A stretch of 36,444 nucleotides of DNA. It comes from an uncultured Clostridia bacterium (GTDB lineage: Bacteria; Bacillota; Clostridia; Oscillospirales; Oscillospiraceae). The translations under genes were made by a program, and so were the position numbers. Positions 9,093-17,687 of this stretch are shown in pieces. Every line of letters starts with the position of its first letter. Positions within the stretch are counted from its first letter, which is position 1. The stretch spans positions 1 to 36,444 of the forward strand of contig CAMGRA010000002.1 of the NCBI GenBank assembly GCA_946061345.1. Reading direction: 5' to 3'. The notes under the pieces are model-generated. The model had not been told where the DNA came from and ran no database searches. It saw only the letters and a program-made list of their open reading frames with translations.

Positions 9093-10502
9093 ATGTCATT
9101 TTTAACAGACAAACTGAAAAAAATGGATACAAATGACCGCTCCATTCTGACGAATACCATTGCTGCCTTTCTCATCAAGGGCGGCGGGCTTGTGCTGTCT
9201 TTGTTCACCATGCCGGCCTATCTCCGTTATTTCCATAACGAAACTGTCCTTGGACTGTGGTTCACCCTCTTGTCTGTGCTGACATGGATCCTGAATTTTG
9301 ATTTCGGCATCGGCAACGGTCTGAGGAACCATCTGGCCCGGACCCTTGCAACGGGGGAATATGGGGAGGCAAAACGCTATCTTTCCGCCAGCTATGCGGC
9401 ATTAGGCACCATATGCCTGTGTATCATTGTTTGCTTCCTCGGTCTCTTTCAAAACGTCAACTGGCACCGAATATTCCACATTGACGCCCAGGTTGTATCC
9501 TCCGGGGCACTCCGGCTTTCCGTAGCGATTGTTTTTGTGGGGATCATTCTGCAATTCTTCCTGGGCCAGATCACGGCGGTCCTGTATGCCATGCAAAAGC
9601 CGTCCGTGAATAATCTGTGCAGTCTGGTGACCAAAATACTGCTCGTAGCTTCCTTATATCTGCTGCCCTCCGGGGCAAATGACACAAACCTGATCACCAT
9701 GTCCGTTCTCCACGTGGTTACTATGCTGCTGCCGCTGGCTGTTGCAACGCTGGCTGTGTTCAGTCAACGGACAATGCGAAGCCTCCTGCCGTCCTTCCGC
9801 TGCATAAAGAAGCGCTATATCAAAGACATTGTCTCTCTGGGCGGTATGTTTTTCCTCGTGCAGGCGGCCTATGGGGTGATCGTCAGCACGGATAACTATC
9901 TGATTTCATGGTTTTCCGACAGCGCGGATGTGGTTTCCTATCAGATCTATGCGAAATTCTTTCTCCTTATCAGCTCCCTGTTCATCCTTGCTGTGTCGCC
10001 GGTCTGGTCCGCCGTCACAAAGGCGGTGGCCGAGGGCAACAAAAAATGGATCGAAAAACTCTACCGTCGGCTGCTTCTGATGGCAGGCCTGGGAACGTTG
10101 TGCGAATTCGCCCTCCTGCCGTTTTTGCAGTTTGCCGTTGACCTTTGGCTCGGGGAAGAGACGATCACAATCCAGTATTTGTACTGTCTGCCCTTTGCCG
10201 TTTTGGGGAGCCTGACCATGTTTAACAGCGTGTTTTCCAGTATCACCAACGGTGCGGGAAAACTGCGGATTCAGGCGGCCTGTTTTGGCATCGGCGCCCT
10301 GGTCAAGGTGCCGCTGTCCTGGCTGCTGGTCCGGCTGACGGGCAACTGGACCGGTGTGATCATTGCGACTGGTGTCTGTGTGGGACTGTATTGTCTCGTT
10401 CAGCCGCTGACTATCAGAAAATGGCTGACTGGCCTGCCGCAGGGCGGAGAGCATAGCCACGTTTCGGAATTGAAAGAGGAAGGTAAAAAATATGATAAAT
10501 GA
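9093..10502 (+). CDS. Wzx-type polysaccharide flippase (MOP superfamily)
   Basis: A 469-residue polytopic membrane protein with about 12 to 14 hydrophobic stretches. The early segment FGIGNGLRNHLARTLATGEYGEAKRYLS matches the conserved cytoplasmic loop of Wzx/PST exporters ('G-l-g-n-a-l-x-r-x-x-a-x-x-x-x-x-e-a-k'). The family moves undecaprenyl-diphosphate-linked repeat units across the membrane so that a Wzy/EpsG polymerase can join them. A short hydrophilic tail follows the last membrane segment. It overlaps the next gene by 11 nt. Together with the EpsG-like gene it makes this a Wzx/Wzy-type pathway rather than an ABC-exported one. Confidence 0.87.
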   Translation: MSFLTDKLKKMDTNDRSILTNTIAAFLIKGGGLVLSLFTMPAYLRYFHNETVLGLWFTLLSVLTWILNFDFGIGNGLRNHLARTLATGEYGEAKRYLSASYAALGTICLCIIVCFLGLFQNVNWHRIFHIDAQVVSSGALRLSVAIVFVGIILQFFLGQITAVLYAMQKPSVNNLCSLVTKILLVASLYLLPSGANDTNLITMSVLHVVTMLLPLAVATLAVFSQRTMRSLLPSFRCIKKRYIKDIVSLGGMFFLVQAAYGVIVSTDNYLISWFSDSADVVSYQIYAKFFLLISSLFILAVSPVWSAVTKAVAEGNKKWIEKLYRRLLLMAGLGTLCEFALLPFLQFAVDLWLGEETITIQYLYCLPFAVLGSLTMFNSVFSSITNGAGKLRIQAACFGIGALVKVPLSWLLVRLTGNWTGVIIATGVCVGLYCLVQPLTIRKWLTGLPQGGEHSHVSELKEEGKKYDK

Positions 10503-11676
10503 GCAGCAACGCGGCGTACTCCTGCTGGTGCGCAGTGCGCTGACAGGAAATAAGGAACAGCTTCCGACAGATTTCAATCTGGAAGAGGCCTATACGGAGG
10601 CGCTGAAGCAGCAGATTGTGCCGCTTCTGTACTATGGCGCTATGAACTGCGATGTTTCCGGCGACCTGCCGATCATGGAGCAGATGCTCCTGACCACCGC
10701 AAAGGCAATTTCTATCTGTGAAAGCCAGGAACAGGTGCGTGATGAGATATGCCGGTGCTTTGAGAGCGCCGGAATTGATTACGTTTTACTGAAAGGCTCG
10801 GTCCTGCAGTCGCTTTACCCTGAAGCGGGAATGCGACTGATGTCGGATATCGACATTCTGATCCGCATGGAGCAGTATCCCCGTATTCTGGCGCTTATGA
10901 CAAAAATGGGCTTCGCCCGGGGGGCGGAGACGGACCATGAACTGCCGTGGCAAAAACACGGTGTACATATTGAACTGCATAAGAGCCTGATCCCCTCTTA
11001 TAACAAGGACTTTTACGCTTACTACGGTACAGGCTGGCAGTTTGCAAAGCCTGTTGCCGGGAACCATCGGTATGATTTCTCTGATGAAGATCAAATGGTG
11101 TATCTTTTTTCCCACTTTGCCAAGCACTACCGCGATATGGGTATCGGCGTGAAGCATTTTGCGGATCTGTATGTCTACCGCAGGGAAAAGCCGGGACTGG
11201 ATGAAGACTATATTCGGCGCGAGCTGAAAAAACTGAGTTTAGAGAAGTTTTATGCCCATGTTCTTCAAACACTGGCAGTTTGGTTTGACGGTGCTGCGTC
11301 AACGGAGGCCACAGACATGATCACCGCTATCGTACTTACCAGCGGCGCTTACGGTGACAGCAGAAACAGCTTTTATTCCAATCTGATCAAGAACACTGCG
11401 AGTCCGGAGGAATGTAAAAAGGCCTGCCGTCACAGAAAACTCGAGTTGGTATTCCTTCCGTACCGGGATATGTGCGTTAAATTCCCAATTCTAAAAAAGG
11501 TGCCGGTGCTGCTGCCCTTTATGTGGGTGGCGCGTGGTGCCGGTTCGCTGTTTGTGTCAAATAAGTTCAGAAAGATGAGAAGGACCATGAAAAGCCTGAA
11601 ACCGGAATGTGTGGAGGGATACCAGGAGTCTCTGCATCTTGTTGGGCTGGATTACCATTTTGAGGATCAATACTGA
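10492..11676 (+). CDS. Nucleotidyltransferase family protein (PF14907 type)
   Basis: A 394-residue protein of the uncharacterised nucleotidyltransferase group often found in capsule and exopolysaccharide clusters. YVLLKGSVLQSLYPEAGMRLMSDIDILI contains the G-S nucleotide-binding turn and the S-D-I-D-I-L metal-binding pair of the polymerase-beta-like fold. VHIELHKSL corresponds to the third conserved strand. The reaction is unknown; a role in modifying or regulating the glycan is only guilt by location. It is the last gene of the operon, and its TGA stop lies inside a 57-bp palindromic repeat (11671-11727), so the repeat's insertion may have defined the current C-terminus. Confidence 0.75.
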   Translation: MINEQQRGVLLLVRSALTGNKEQLPTDFNLEEAYTEALKQQIVPLLYYGAMNCDVSGDLPIMEQMLLTTAKAISICESQEQVRDEICRCFESAGIDYVLLKGSVLQSLYPEAGMRLMSDIDILIRMEQYPRILALMTKMGFARGAETDHELPWQKHGVHIELHKSLIPSYNKDFYAYYGTGWQFAKPVAGNHRYDFSDEDQMVYLFSHFAKHYRDMGIGVKHFADLYVYRREKPGLDEDYIRRELKKLSLEKFYAHVLQTLAVWFDGAASTEATDMITAIVLTSGAYGDSRNSFYSNLIKNTASPEECKKACRHRKLELVFLPYRDMCVKFPILKKVPVLLPFMWVARGAGSLFVSNKFRKMRRTMKSLKPECVEGYQESLHLVGLDYHFEDQY

Positions 11677-11727
11677 AAACCAATTAAAATATTCATTTCA
11701 ATCGGTTTTCAACGCCGTTCCGGCGTT
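11671..11727. repeat. 57-bp palindromic repeat, copy 1
   Basis: This segment matches 33566-33622 at 55 of 57 positions by direct reading. It has two inverted repeats: a 12-bp arm pair beginning TGAAAACC and ending GGTTTTCA around a 14-nt AT-rich loop (one A-C mismatch in this copy), then AACGCCG-TTC-CGGCGTT. It contains the stop codon of the upstream gene. The remainder of the gap to 11880 holds further small palindromes: TTGCG-TTTT-CGCAA, ATACG-TCT-CGTAT, and AATTGAAATG paired with CATTTCAATT at about 11789-11818. The hairpins may also end transcription of the polysaccharide operon, though no clear T-run follows. Confidence 0.85.
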
Positions 11728-11880
11728 GCGTTTTCGCAATGGAAAGGTAAGCATCGCGATAATACGTCTCGTATCAATCACGATATCGCAATTGAAATGC
11801 GCTTTGCACATTTCAATTGGTGATTGGTTTGATTCTGTTCAGGAAATGATTCGACGTTCTACGGAAAAAGGAGAGAAAAA

Positions 11881-13356
11881 ATGAATAAGGCAATACGCTT
11901 TTATCTCAGCAGAAGAAACCCGCTGAGCTGGCTGGCTGCGTTGATGGCTGTGGCATCCGCCGTGCTTCAGATCCTGGCGCTCTGCTTCGGCCTGCAGTTG
12001 ACTACCGTGAACTTCTGGTTCCAGAAGGTCCTGCCCATCTGGATCGCCCTGGGCTTTGCCTTTATTGTTCTGGTTCGCGGGCCGAAGGAATTCTACCGCT
12101 CCACAAAGCCGGTATTCTGGACCTGCGTCTATTTTGCCCAGATCGCCCTGGACTGGAACCTGCAGCTGCAGGAGGCTCCCGGTCTTGCAGCGGAGCTGGG
12201 AGGCGGCTATGCCCTCTTCGGCTATAAGCGCTATGTCGCGGTCTGCTGGATCATCTACCTGGCGTTTTATTTCATTTACCGTATGTTCATGACGGGGAAG
12301 CTCAGGCATTATCTGATCCTGCTTTTTATGGGACTGCTGCCTTTTTCAGTGCTTCTGTATGATTTTATCTATTGCGTTCCCGGCCTGGCGCTGTGCGAAC
12401 TGATGAATAAGCTGGCGAACGTGCTTCTGGTGGGGTCCCTCTTCGCGGCGGTCCTGGGCCTGCGAATTTTCACCGATGGGAAATATCATCCAACCTGGGG
12501 CGACCGCGGCGATGGACGTCAGCTCCGCACCATTGATGGTATGTCACTTGTCGCCAACTATATTATGCCCAACCGCAACGGTGCCTCCAACTCCATCCAT
12601 GACAAGCTGGAGATCTCCAATATTGAACGTTACATTCACAAAAAACGCGCCGAGGGTATGGATAATTTCGGTATTACCCATGTGTTCCTGGCGGCTTATG
12701 TGCGCTGCGTTGCCAAATATCCCGGCATCAACCGCTTCCTGTCCGGCCAGCGGGTATTCCAGCGTGACGAGGATATCCAGTTCACCATGGCCATGAAAAA
12801 GGACATGCGCACCGACGGCGAGGAAACCATGATCAAGCTCCATCTGACCCAAACGGACACCTCCAGGGAGGTCTACGAAAAATTCAACAAGGCCTATGAG
12901 GAGGTCAAATCTACACCGCTGAACAGCAGCTTTGACGCTGTGGCGGGAGCGCTGGCGAGCATCCCCGGCCTGCTGCTGAAATTCGTGGTCTGGGTCCTCA
13001 AGGTCATGGACTATTTCGGTAAGCTGCCCAAATTCCTGCTGGAGGTCAGCCCGTTCCATGCCTCTGTGATCTTCACCTCCATGGGCTCTCTGGGCATCCC
13101 GCCCATTGTCCACCATCTCTATGATTTCGGCAACCTGCCGGTATTTTTGGCCTTCGGCAGAAAGTATCGCAAACAGGAGCTGGACGCGGAGGGCAATGTA
13201 GTCACGCGGCGTTATGTGGATTTTGTGATGAACTGTGACGAACGCACCGTCGACGGCTTCTATTATGCAACGGTGCTGAAATACTTCCACAAGCTTCTGC
13301 GCAACCCCGAGGTGCTGGACAACCCGCCGGAAGAAATTATCCGTGATATTGATTAA
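11881..13356 (+). CDS. Membrane protein with E2/CAT-like acyltransferase domain
   Basis: A 491-residue fusion. Residues 1 to about 200 hold roughly five hydrophobic membrane segments of no recognised family. From about residue 210 the protein resembles the catalytic domain of 2-oxo-acid dehydrogenase E2 and chloramphenicol acetyltransferase: ITHVFLAAYVRCVAKYPGINRF, then FTSMGSLGIPP (residues 398-408), matching the E2 'T-I-S-N-L-G' element, and finally DERTVDG (residues 453-459) where E2 enzymes have DHRxxDG. The catalytic histidine is thus glutamate here, so classical CoA acyl transfer is doubtful. There is no lipoyl domain. AAAAAGGAG sits just before ATG 11881. It lies alone between the polysaccharide operon and a strong terminator, so a role in envelope modification is only a suggestion. 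Confidence 0.75.
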   Translation: MNKAIRFYLSRRNPLSWLAALMAVASAVLQILALCFGLQLTTVNFWFQKVLPIWIALGFAFIVLVRGPKEFYRSTKPVFWTCVYFAQIALDWNLQLQEAPGLAAELGGGYALFGYKRYVAVCWIIYLAFYFIYRMFMTGKLRHYLILLFMGLLPFSVLLYDFIYCVPGLALCELMNKLANVLLVGSLFAAVLGLRIFTDGKYHPTWGDRGDGRQLRTIDGMSLVANYIMPNRNGASNSIHDKLEISNIERYIHKKRAEGMDNFGITHVFLAAYVRCVAKYPGINRFLSGQRVFQRDEDIQFTMAMKKDMRTDGEETMIKLHLTQTDTSREVYEKFNKAYEEVKSTPLNSSFDAVAGALASIPGLLLKFVVWVLKVMDYFGKLPKFLLEVSPFHASVIFTSMGSLGIPPIVHHLYDFGNLPVFLAFGRKYRKQELDAEGNVVTRRYVDFVMNCDERTVDGFYYATVLKYFHKLLRNPEVLDNPPEEIIRDID

Positions 13357-13364
13357 CTGAAAAA

Positions 13365-13403
13365 ACGGTGCGCTGCAGATCTTCAAGACCTGCAGCGCAC
13401 CGT
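13365..13403. terminator. Bidirectional intrinsic terminator
   Basis: A perfect 14-bp stem, ACGGTGCGCTGCAG paired with CTGCAGCGCACCGT, separated by 11 nt. A-rich sequence lies on the left and TATTATATTAT on the right. It lies between the convergent genes ending at 13356 (+) and 13410 (-) and can serve both. Confidence 0.85.
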
Positions 13404-13409
13404 ATTATA

Positions 13410-14387
13410 TTATGTGAGTGCTGCCAGAGCTTCTTTCAGTTGGCTTGCGTAGGCATCTACGGCGCTCTGGGGGAAGACGACGGAGGCCCGTCCGCCGAAG
13501 CCTGCCAGCCACCCCAGAAAGTTGGGGGAGAGGGATACTCTAACTGTCAGCGTAAAATGCTCGTCGCCGTCGGGAATGAGCAGGACATCCCGGCCAAAAC
13601 GGTCAACCACCACGCCGGCCAGGGCGTTTTCAAACCGCAGCTTGACCTGCTGCGTCTTTCCGCGGTACATGCCGAAGACCTCCCGTGAATAGGCGGCCGG
13701 GTCAAATTTCCGGCTTTCTTCAGTAAAGACGCGCTTCTGGCCCGTCAGGAAGATCTCTTCCATCTTGTCCACGCGGTAATGGGTGATGCCGTGCTTTCCC
13801 GTATAGGCGATGAGATAGTAATTCTCATTGTCCCAGAGCAGGGCGTAAGGACTGGCGGTACAGCGCCCCCGGCGGAAATGTTTCTTCAGATCCACGCCCC
13901 AGTCAAAATAGCGGAATACGACTTGGCTGTCTCGATCTATGGCTTCGTACAGGGTGTCGATGTTGGAAATGCTGGTATCGTTTTCCGTTTTCAGACGACC
14001 GGACAGGACGATCTGGCGCCGCAGCAGCTCCGCCTCATGGGTGCTGGACAGGGCGGCCAGCTTTTTGATCAGGGCGGACGACTGCCCGGCGGTCAAAAAC
14101 CTCGACGAGAGCACCGCGTCTACCAGCAGCTTTAACTCCGAAAGCTCAAAATCCCGCTGGGCAACGTAGTAGCCGCCGTTGCTGCCCCGACGGTAGAGGA
14201 CCTCGGTCCCGTATTCGTTCAGCATACTGATATCGTCGTAGATGCTCTTTCGTTCGGCACGGATGCCCCTGGATGCCAGATAGTCCACCAGGGCCGTCAC
14301 CTTTGCCGGATGCTTTTCATCGGTGTTTTGCCGCAGGTAATCCCGCAAATAGAGCAGTTTCAGCTTCTGATTCTCTGATTTTGCCAT
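13410..14387 (-). CDS. WYL-domain transcriptional regulator with N-terminal HTH
   Basis: A 325-residue regulator of the YafY/WYL type. Residues 1-65 form a winged helix-turn-helix (KLKLLYLRDYLRQ, then AERKSIYDDISMLNEYG, the DeoR-like recognition helix), and RRGSNGGYYVA is the wing. The WYL domain spans about residues 145-215, with SPYALLWDNENYYLIAY as its core, followed by a C-terminal extension with the usual VSLSPNFLGWLAGFG. WYL proteins bind DNA and are thought to sense nucleotides or other ligands. It is divergent from the AI-2E-type gene at 14545, and the shared 157-nt gap makes that gene a candidate target, but no operator repeat is obvious. Confidence 0.88.
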   Translation of the reverse strand: MAKSENQKLKLLYLRDYLRQNTDEKHPAKVTALVDYLASRGIRAERKSIYDDISMLNEYGTEVLYRRGSNGGYYVAQRDFELSELKLLVDAVLSSRFLTAGQSSALIKKLAALSSTHEAELLRRQIVLSGRLKTENDTSISNIDTLYEAIDRDSQVVFRYFDWGVDLKKHFRRGRCTASPYALLWDNENYYLIAYTGKHGITHYRVDKMEEIFLTGQKRVFTEESRKFDPAAYSREVFGMYRGKTQQVKLRFENALAGVVVDRFGRDVLLIPDGDEHFTLTVRVSLSPNFLGWLAGFGGRASVVFPQSAVDAYASQLKEALAALT

Positions 14388-14408
14388 GAAAAACCGCCTC
14401 TCCCTTCG

Positions 14409-14449
14409 ATCTCTATTTACAATACCATAAACGGGACGAAAAAAGCAAG
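14409..14449 (-). promoter_or_regulatory. Possible promoter of the WYL gene
   Basis: On the - strand, TTGCTT and TATTGT are separated by 18 nt, with a TGG just before the -10 box. It is placed about 30 nt upstream of the start codon. The boxes are imperfect, so this is a tentative call. Confidence 0.35.
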
Positions 14450-14485
14450 AGGGCAGGGGAGCTCAAGCGCAAATATCGGCGGCAC

Positions 14486-14514
14486 TTGACGATTTCCCAA
14501 CTTCGTGGTATTTT
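14486..14514 (+). promoter_or_regulatory. Sigma-A type promoter of the AI-2E family gene
   Basis: TTGACG (14486-14491) and TATTTT (14509-14514) are separated by exactly 17 nt and lie 30 nt before ATG 14545. AAAAGGAG just before the ATG provides the ribosome binding site. Confidence 0.65.
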
Positions 14515-14544
14515 AAGAAAGAAGCTGGAAAAGGAGCGACCGCT

Positions 14545-15855
14545 ATGAAGCTGCATCGCAACGAAAAATATTTTAAATGGGGGATGACGGCCTTCCTGGT
14601 CATTGTGGCAGGAGGCTTGTTTTGGCTGATCTTTTCCAATCTGTCGGGATTCTATCAGTTGATCCTGGACTTTCTGGACATTATCTCCCCGCTGGTCTAC
14701 GGCTGCCTGTTTGCTTATCTGATGAATCCCATTATGCAGTTTGTCAGGAAGCTGATGGACAAGGCCCTGGCCAACCGCAAGCTTTCAGACAAGGCCAGAT
14801 CCCGTCTGAGCACGACGGTCAGTGTTGTCACAGCAGTCATTGCTTTGCTGGCGCTTCTTTATGCTCTGGTCGCTCTGATCGTTCCGAGCATCATCAACAG
14901 CCTGGAGGAGCTTTTGCAGCAGGAGAGACTGGAACGCTATGGACTCACCATCACCACCTGGATCAATGATACCTTCGCCGGGACAGCGGTGGAGGAATGG
15001 TTCCACGAGAATCTGGACAGCCTGCTCCAGCTGCTGATCAACGAGCTGAAAAAGATCGATATTGCTTCCTTCCTCGGCAGCCTGACCAGTTCAGTCTACA
15101 GCGTGGTCATGGGTGTGTTTAATGCCGGCATTGGCATCATCGCCGCGGTCTATATCCTGATCTACAAGAAAAGCCTGTGCGCGCAGGCGAAGAAGATCAT
15201 CATTTCCGTCTTCTCCACAAAGCACGCCGACCGTATTTTTGAGGTCGCCCGCCGCACCAACAAGATCTTCGGCGGCTATGTCATCGGCAAGCTCATCGAC
15301 GCGCTCCTGGTGGGCATCATTACCTACATCTTTTTGATCATCACGGGCATGCCATACGCGCCGCTGATCGCAACGTTGGTAGGCGTGACCAATATCATTC
15401 CTTTCTTCGGGCCGTTCCTTGGTGCCATCCCGTCGGCACTGCTGCTGCTCATTGAGCATCCCATTGACGCGCTGTACTTCTGCATTTTTATCCTGGCGCT
15501 TCAGATGATCGACGGCAATATCATAGAAAACCGCATCCTGGGCGAGAAGTTGGGTATTTCCGATCTTTGGGTCCTGGTAGCGATCCTTGTCTTCGGCGGC
15601 ATTTTCGGCTTTGCCGGGATGCTGCTGGGCGTGCCGGTTTTTGCCGTGATCTATACGCTCATCAATGACCGGGTCAACGGACGCCTGAAGCACAAGCGCT
15701 ATCCCACGGATACCGACGTCTACTATTCCATCAAGATGGTGGAGGATCTGCCGGTGGAGCCTGCGCCCAGCTATTCCTACGTCTCCGTCGAGCCCGCCTA
15801 CGATATGCACGCTGAGCCGGATGACGATGACGACTATGACGACTATGAAGAATAG
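14545..15855 (+). CDS. AI-2E family transporter
   Basis: A 436-residue integral membrane permease of the AI-2E/PerM family. About seven to eight hydrophobic segments are seen: two at the N-terminus (FLVIVAGGLFWLIF and the IISPLVYGCLFAYLMNP segment), one at about residues 90-112, then a long amphipathic section (120-180), and a cluster at 180-370. Family landmarks are YGCLFAYLMNPI near the start and the GVTNIIPFFGPFLGAIPS and LGEKLGISDLWVLVAI segments in the C-terminal half. Members are proposed to move small molecules or ions; the substrate is not predictable and the autoinducer name should not be taken literally. The C-terminal tail is strongly acidic (aspartate and tyrosine run, residues 424-436). 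It is driven by its own promoter and is divergent from the WYL regulator. Confidence 0.88.
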   Translation: MKLHRNEKYFKWGMTAFLVIVAGGLFWLIFSNLSGFYQLILDFLDIISPLVYGCLFAYLMNPIMQFVRKLMDKALANRKLSDKARSRLSTTVSVVTAVIALLALLYALVALIVPSIINSLEELLQQERLERYGLTITTWINDTFAGTAVEEWFHENLDSLLQLLINELKKIDIASFLGSLTSSVYSVVMGVFNAGIGIIAAVYILIYKKSLCAQAKKIIISVFSTKHADRIFEVARRTNKIFGGYVIGKLIDALLVGIITYIFLIITGMPYAPLIATLVGVTNIIPFFGPFLGAIPSALLLLIEHPIDALYFCIFILALQMIDGNIIENRILGEKLGISDLWVLVAILVFGGIFGFAGMLLGVPVFAVIYTLINDRVNGRLKHKRYPTDTDVYYSIKMVEDLPVEPAPSYSYVSVEPAYDMHAEPDDDDDYDDYEE

Positions 15856-15881
15856 ACAATTAGAGTAACAAGAATCATATC

Positions 15882-15909
15882 ACAGGGGGGCTGCCTGTCA
15901 GCCCCCTGT
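15882..15909 (+). terminator. Hairpin after the AI-2E gene, weak terminator
   Basis: ACAGGGGGGCTG pairs with CAGCCCCCTGT with one bulged G and a short loop. There is no T-run after it, so it may attenuate transcription or stabilise the 3' end rather than act as a full terminator. Confidence 0.4.
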
Positions 15910-15938
15910 TCGTAAACCAAAAGAAAGTGAGGTGCTGT

Positions 15939-17687
15939 ATGCTGCCTGATTTCTTTGAAACACTGAACAGTTACTTCCAAACCGACGGCAGAGGCTTTGC
16001 CGAGGTGTTCTGCGCGGTCTGGTGCTATCTTGCGCCGGTGCTGGGCGTCCTCATTCTTTGGCGCTGCGCCAAGCCCCTGCTGCGTTTCCGCCGTGAGCCG
16101 GAGACCTGGGCGTGGCTGGTCATGCCCGACGGTCAGCAGCTTCCCGTGACCCACTGGGAGAATATCATCGGCCGCGGCCGTGGCTGCGACATTGTGGTGA
16201 ATCTGTCCACGGTCTCCCGCAATCACGCGGTCCTGACCCGCTATGACGACGGAAGCTGGTCCCTGACGGACATCGGCTCCCGGGGCGCGGTATCGGTCAA
16301 CGGCAAGACCGTGGATATCTGCGCCCTGCAATACGGCGACGTGATCTCCCTCGGCGGCGTGGAAATGGTTCTTGCTCCTACCACGGCGGAGGAGGTGGAG
16401 GAGCAGAAATACTACCGCACCCGCCCCGCCGCCATTGCAAGCCCCGGCCTGACCCTCACCATCCTGACTGTATTTCAGCTCCTGACGGCGCTGCAATTCT
16501 GGATGAACGGTAAGGAGGATGCCATTTCCACAGTCGTATTGGGCTTTATGGCGGTCATCGGCCTGGAATGGCTGCTGTTTATGGCCCTGAAGATCATGCG
16601 CCGCAGCAGCTTTGAGGTGGAGACCCTGGCGTTCTTCCTTTCCACCATCGGCCTTTCCGTCATTGCGTCCTCTGCGCCGACGGAGGTGACCAAGCAGCTC
16701 ATTTGTATTGCCGGCGGCATTTTTATCTATCTGGTCATCGGCTGGTCCATGCGGGACCTGAACCGCGCCAAGCGCTTCCGCTATCTGGCAGCGGTGGCAG
16801 GCCTGCTCCTGCTGGCGGCGAACCTGGTCCTGGGCCGGGAGATCAACGGCGCGAAAAACTGGATCCAGATCGGCTCCATGTCCTTCCAGCCCTCGGAGCT
16901 GGTCAAGCTGTGTTTCCTGTACGTGGGCGCGTCCACCATGGACCGCATCGTGACCAAGCGGAATATGCTCTCTTTCATCATTTATTCCGCGGCCATCTGC
17001 GGCTGCCTGGCGCTGATGAACGACTTCGGCACCGCGCTGATCTTCTTTGTGGCCCTGGTGGTCATCTGCCTCATGCGAAGCGGCAGCTTTTCCGCTCTGG
17101 CGCTGCTGGGAACGGTGGTGTGCTGCGGCGTTTTGCTCCTGCTGGTCATCGACATCCCGCCCCATGTCCTGCGGCGTTTTTCCACCTGGGGCCATGCCTG
17201 GGAGGATCCGCTGAACGGCGGCTATGACCAGGTCAAGGCCATGACCTGTATCGCCTCCGGCGGCCTGTTCGGCCTCGGCGCGGGCAACGGGGCCTTCCGC
17301 TACTACGTTATGGCGGCGGACACGGACTATGTGTTTGCCTTCGTATGCGAGGAATGGGGCCTTATTCTGGGACTGCTCCCGGTCCTTGCCATCATTCTGC
17401 TGGGTGTCTTTGTGGCCCGCTCTGCAGCCATCGGGCGCAGCAGCTTCTATACCATCGGTGCCTGTGCGGCGGTGGCTATTATGATGACCCAGACGATTTT
17501 GAACGTGTTCGGCACCATGGACATCCTGCCTATGACCGGCGTTACGTTCCCCTTTGTGTCCAACGGCGGTTCCAGTATGCTCTCGTCCTGGGGACTTTTG
17601 GCGTTTATCAAGGCTGCCGACACGCGGCAAAACGCCAGCTTCGCGGTGAGGACCGCCAAGGCTGAGGAGGTGGAGCCGTATGAATAA
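15939..17687 (+). CDS. FHA domain - FtsW/RodA (SEDS) fusion protein
   Basis: A 582-residue fusion. A first hydrophobic segment (about residues 25-45) is followed by a forkhead-associated domain (about 60-145) with GRGRGCDIVV, S-x-x-H (VSRNHAVL) and the terminal NGKTV strand; FHA domains bind phosphothreonine peptides. Residues about 160-560 form a SEDS glycosyltransferase: GAKNWIQIGSMSFQPSELVKL, NDFGTALIF, DTDYVFAFVCEEWG and SNGGSSMLSSWG are the conserved FtsW/RodA/SpoVE signatures. SEDS proteins polymerise peptidoglycan strands with a partner PBP, here the next gene, which overlaps by 8 nt. ATG 15939 was chosen because GAGGTG lies just upstream; GTG 15927 would add four residues. The FHA domain implies control by a Ser/Thr kinase, none of which is in the window. 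Confidence 0.9.
   Translation: MLPDFFETLNSYFQTDGRGFAEVFCAVWCYLAPVLGVLILWRCAKPLLRFRREPETWAWLVMPDGQQLPVTHWENIIGRGRGCDIVVNLSTVSRNHAVLTRYDDGSWSLTDIGSRGAVSVNGKTVDICALQYGDVISLGGVEMVLAPTTAEEVEEQKYYRTRPAAIASPGLTLTILTVFQLLTALQFWMNGKEDAISTVVLGFMAVIGLEWLLFMALKIMRRSSFEVETLAFFLSTIGLSVIASSAPTEVTKQLICIAGGIFIYLVIGWSMRDLNRAKRFRYLAAVAGLLLLAANLVLGREINGAKNWIQIGSMSFQPSELVKLCFLYVGASTMDRIVTKRNMLSFIIYSAAICGCLALMNDFGTALIFFVALVVICLMRSGSFSALALLGTVVCCGVLLLLVIDIPPHVLRRFSTWGHAWEDPLNGGYDQVKAMTCIASGGLFGLGAGNGAFRYYVMAADTDYVFAFVCEEWGLILGLLPVLAIILLGVFVARSAAIGRSSFYTIGACAAVAIMMTQTILNVFGTMDILPMTGVTFPFVSNGGSSMLSSWGLLAFIKAADTRQNASFAVRTAKAEEVEPYE

Noticed and set aside
15843..17630. A 595-residue open frame on the - strand
   Set aside because: It lies opposite the FHA-SEDS gene, has a low-complexity His/Gln/Arg/Asp-rich composition typical of antisense frames in GC-rich genes, and no domain or ribosome binding site.
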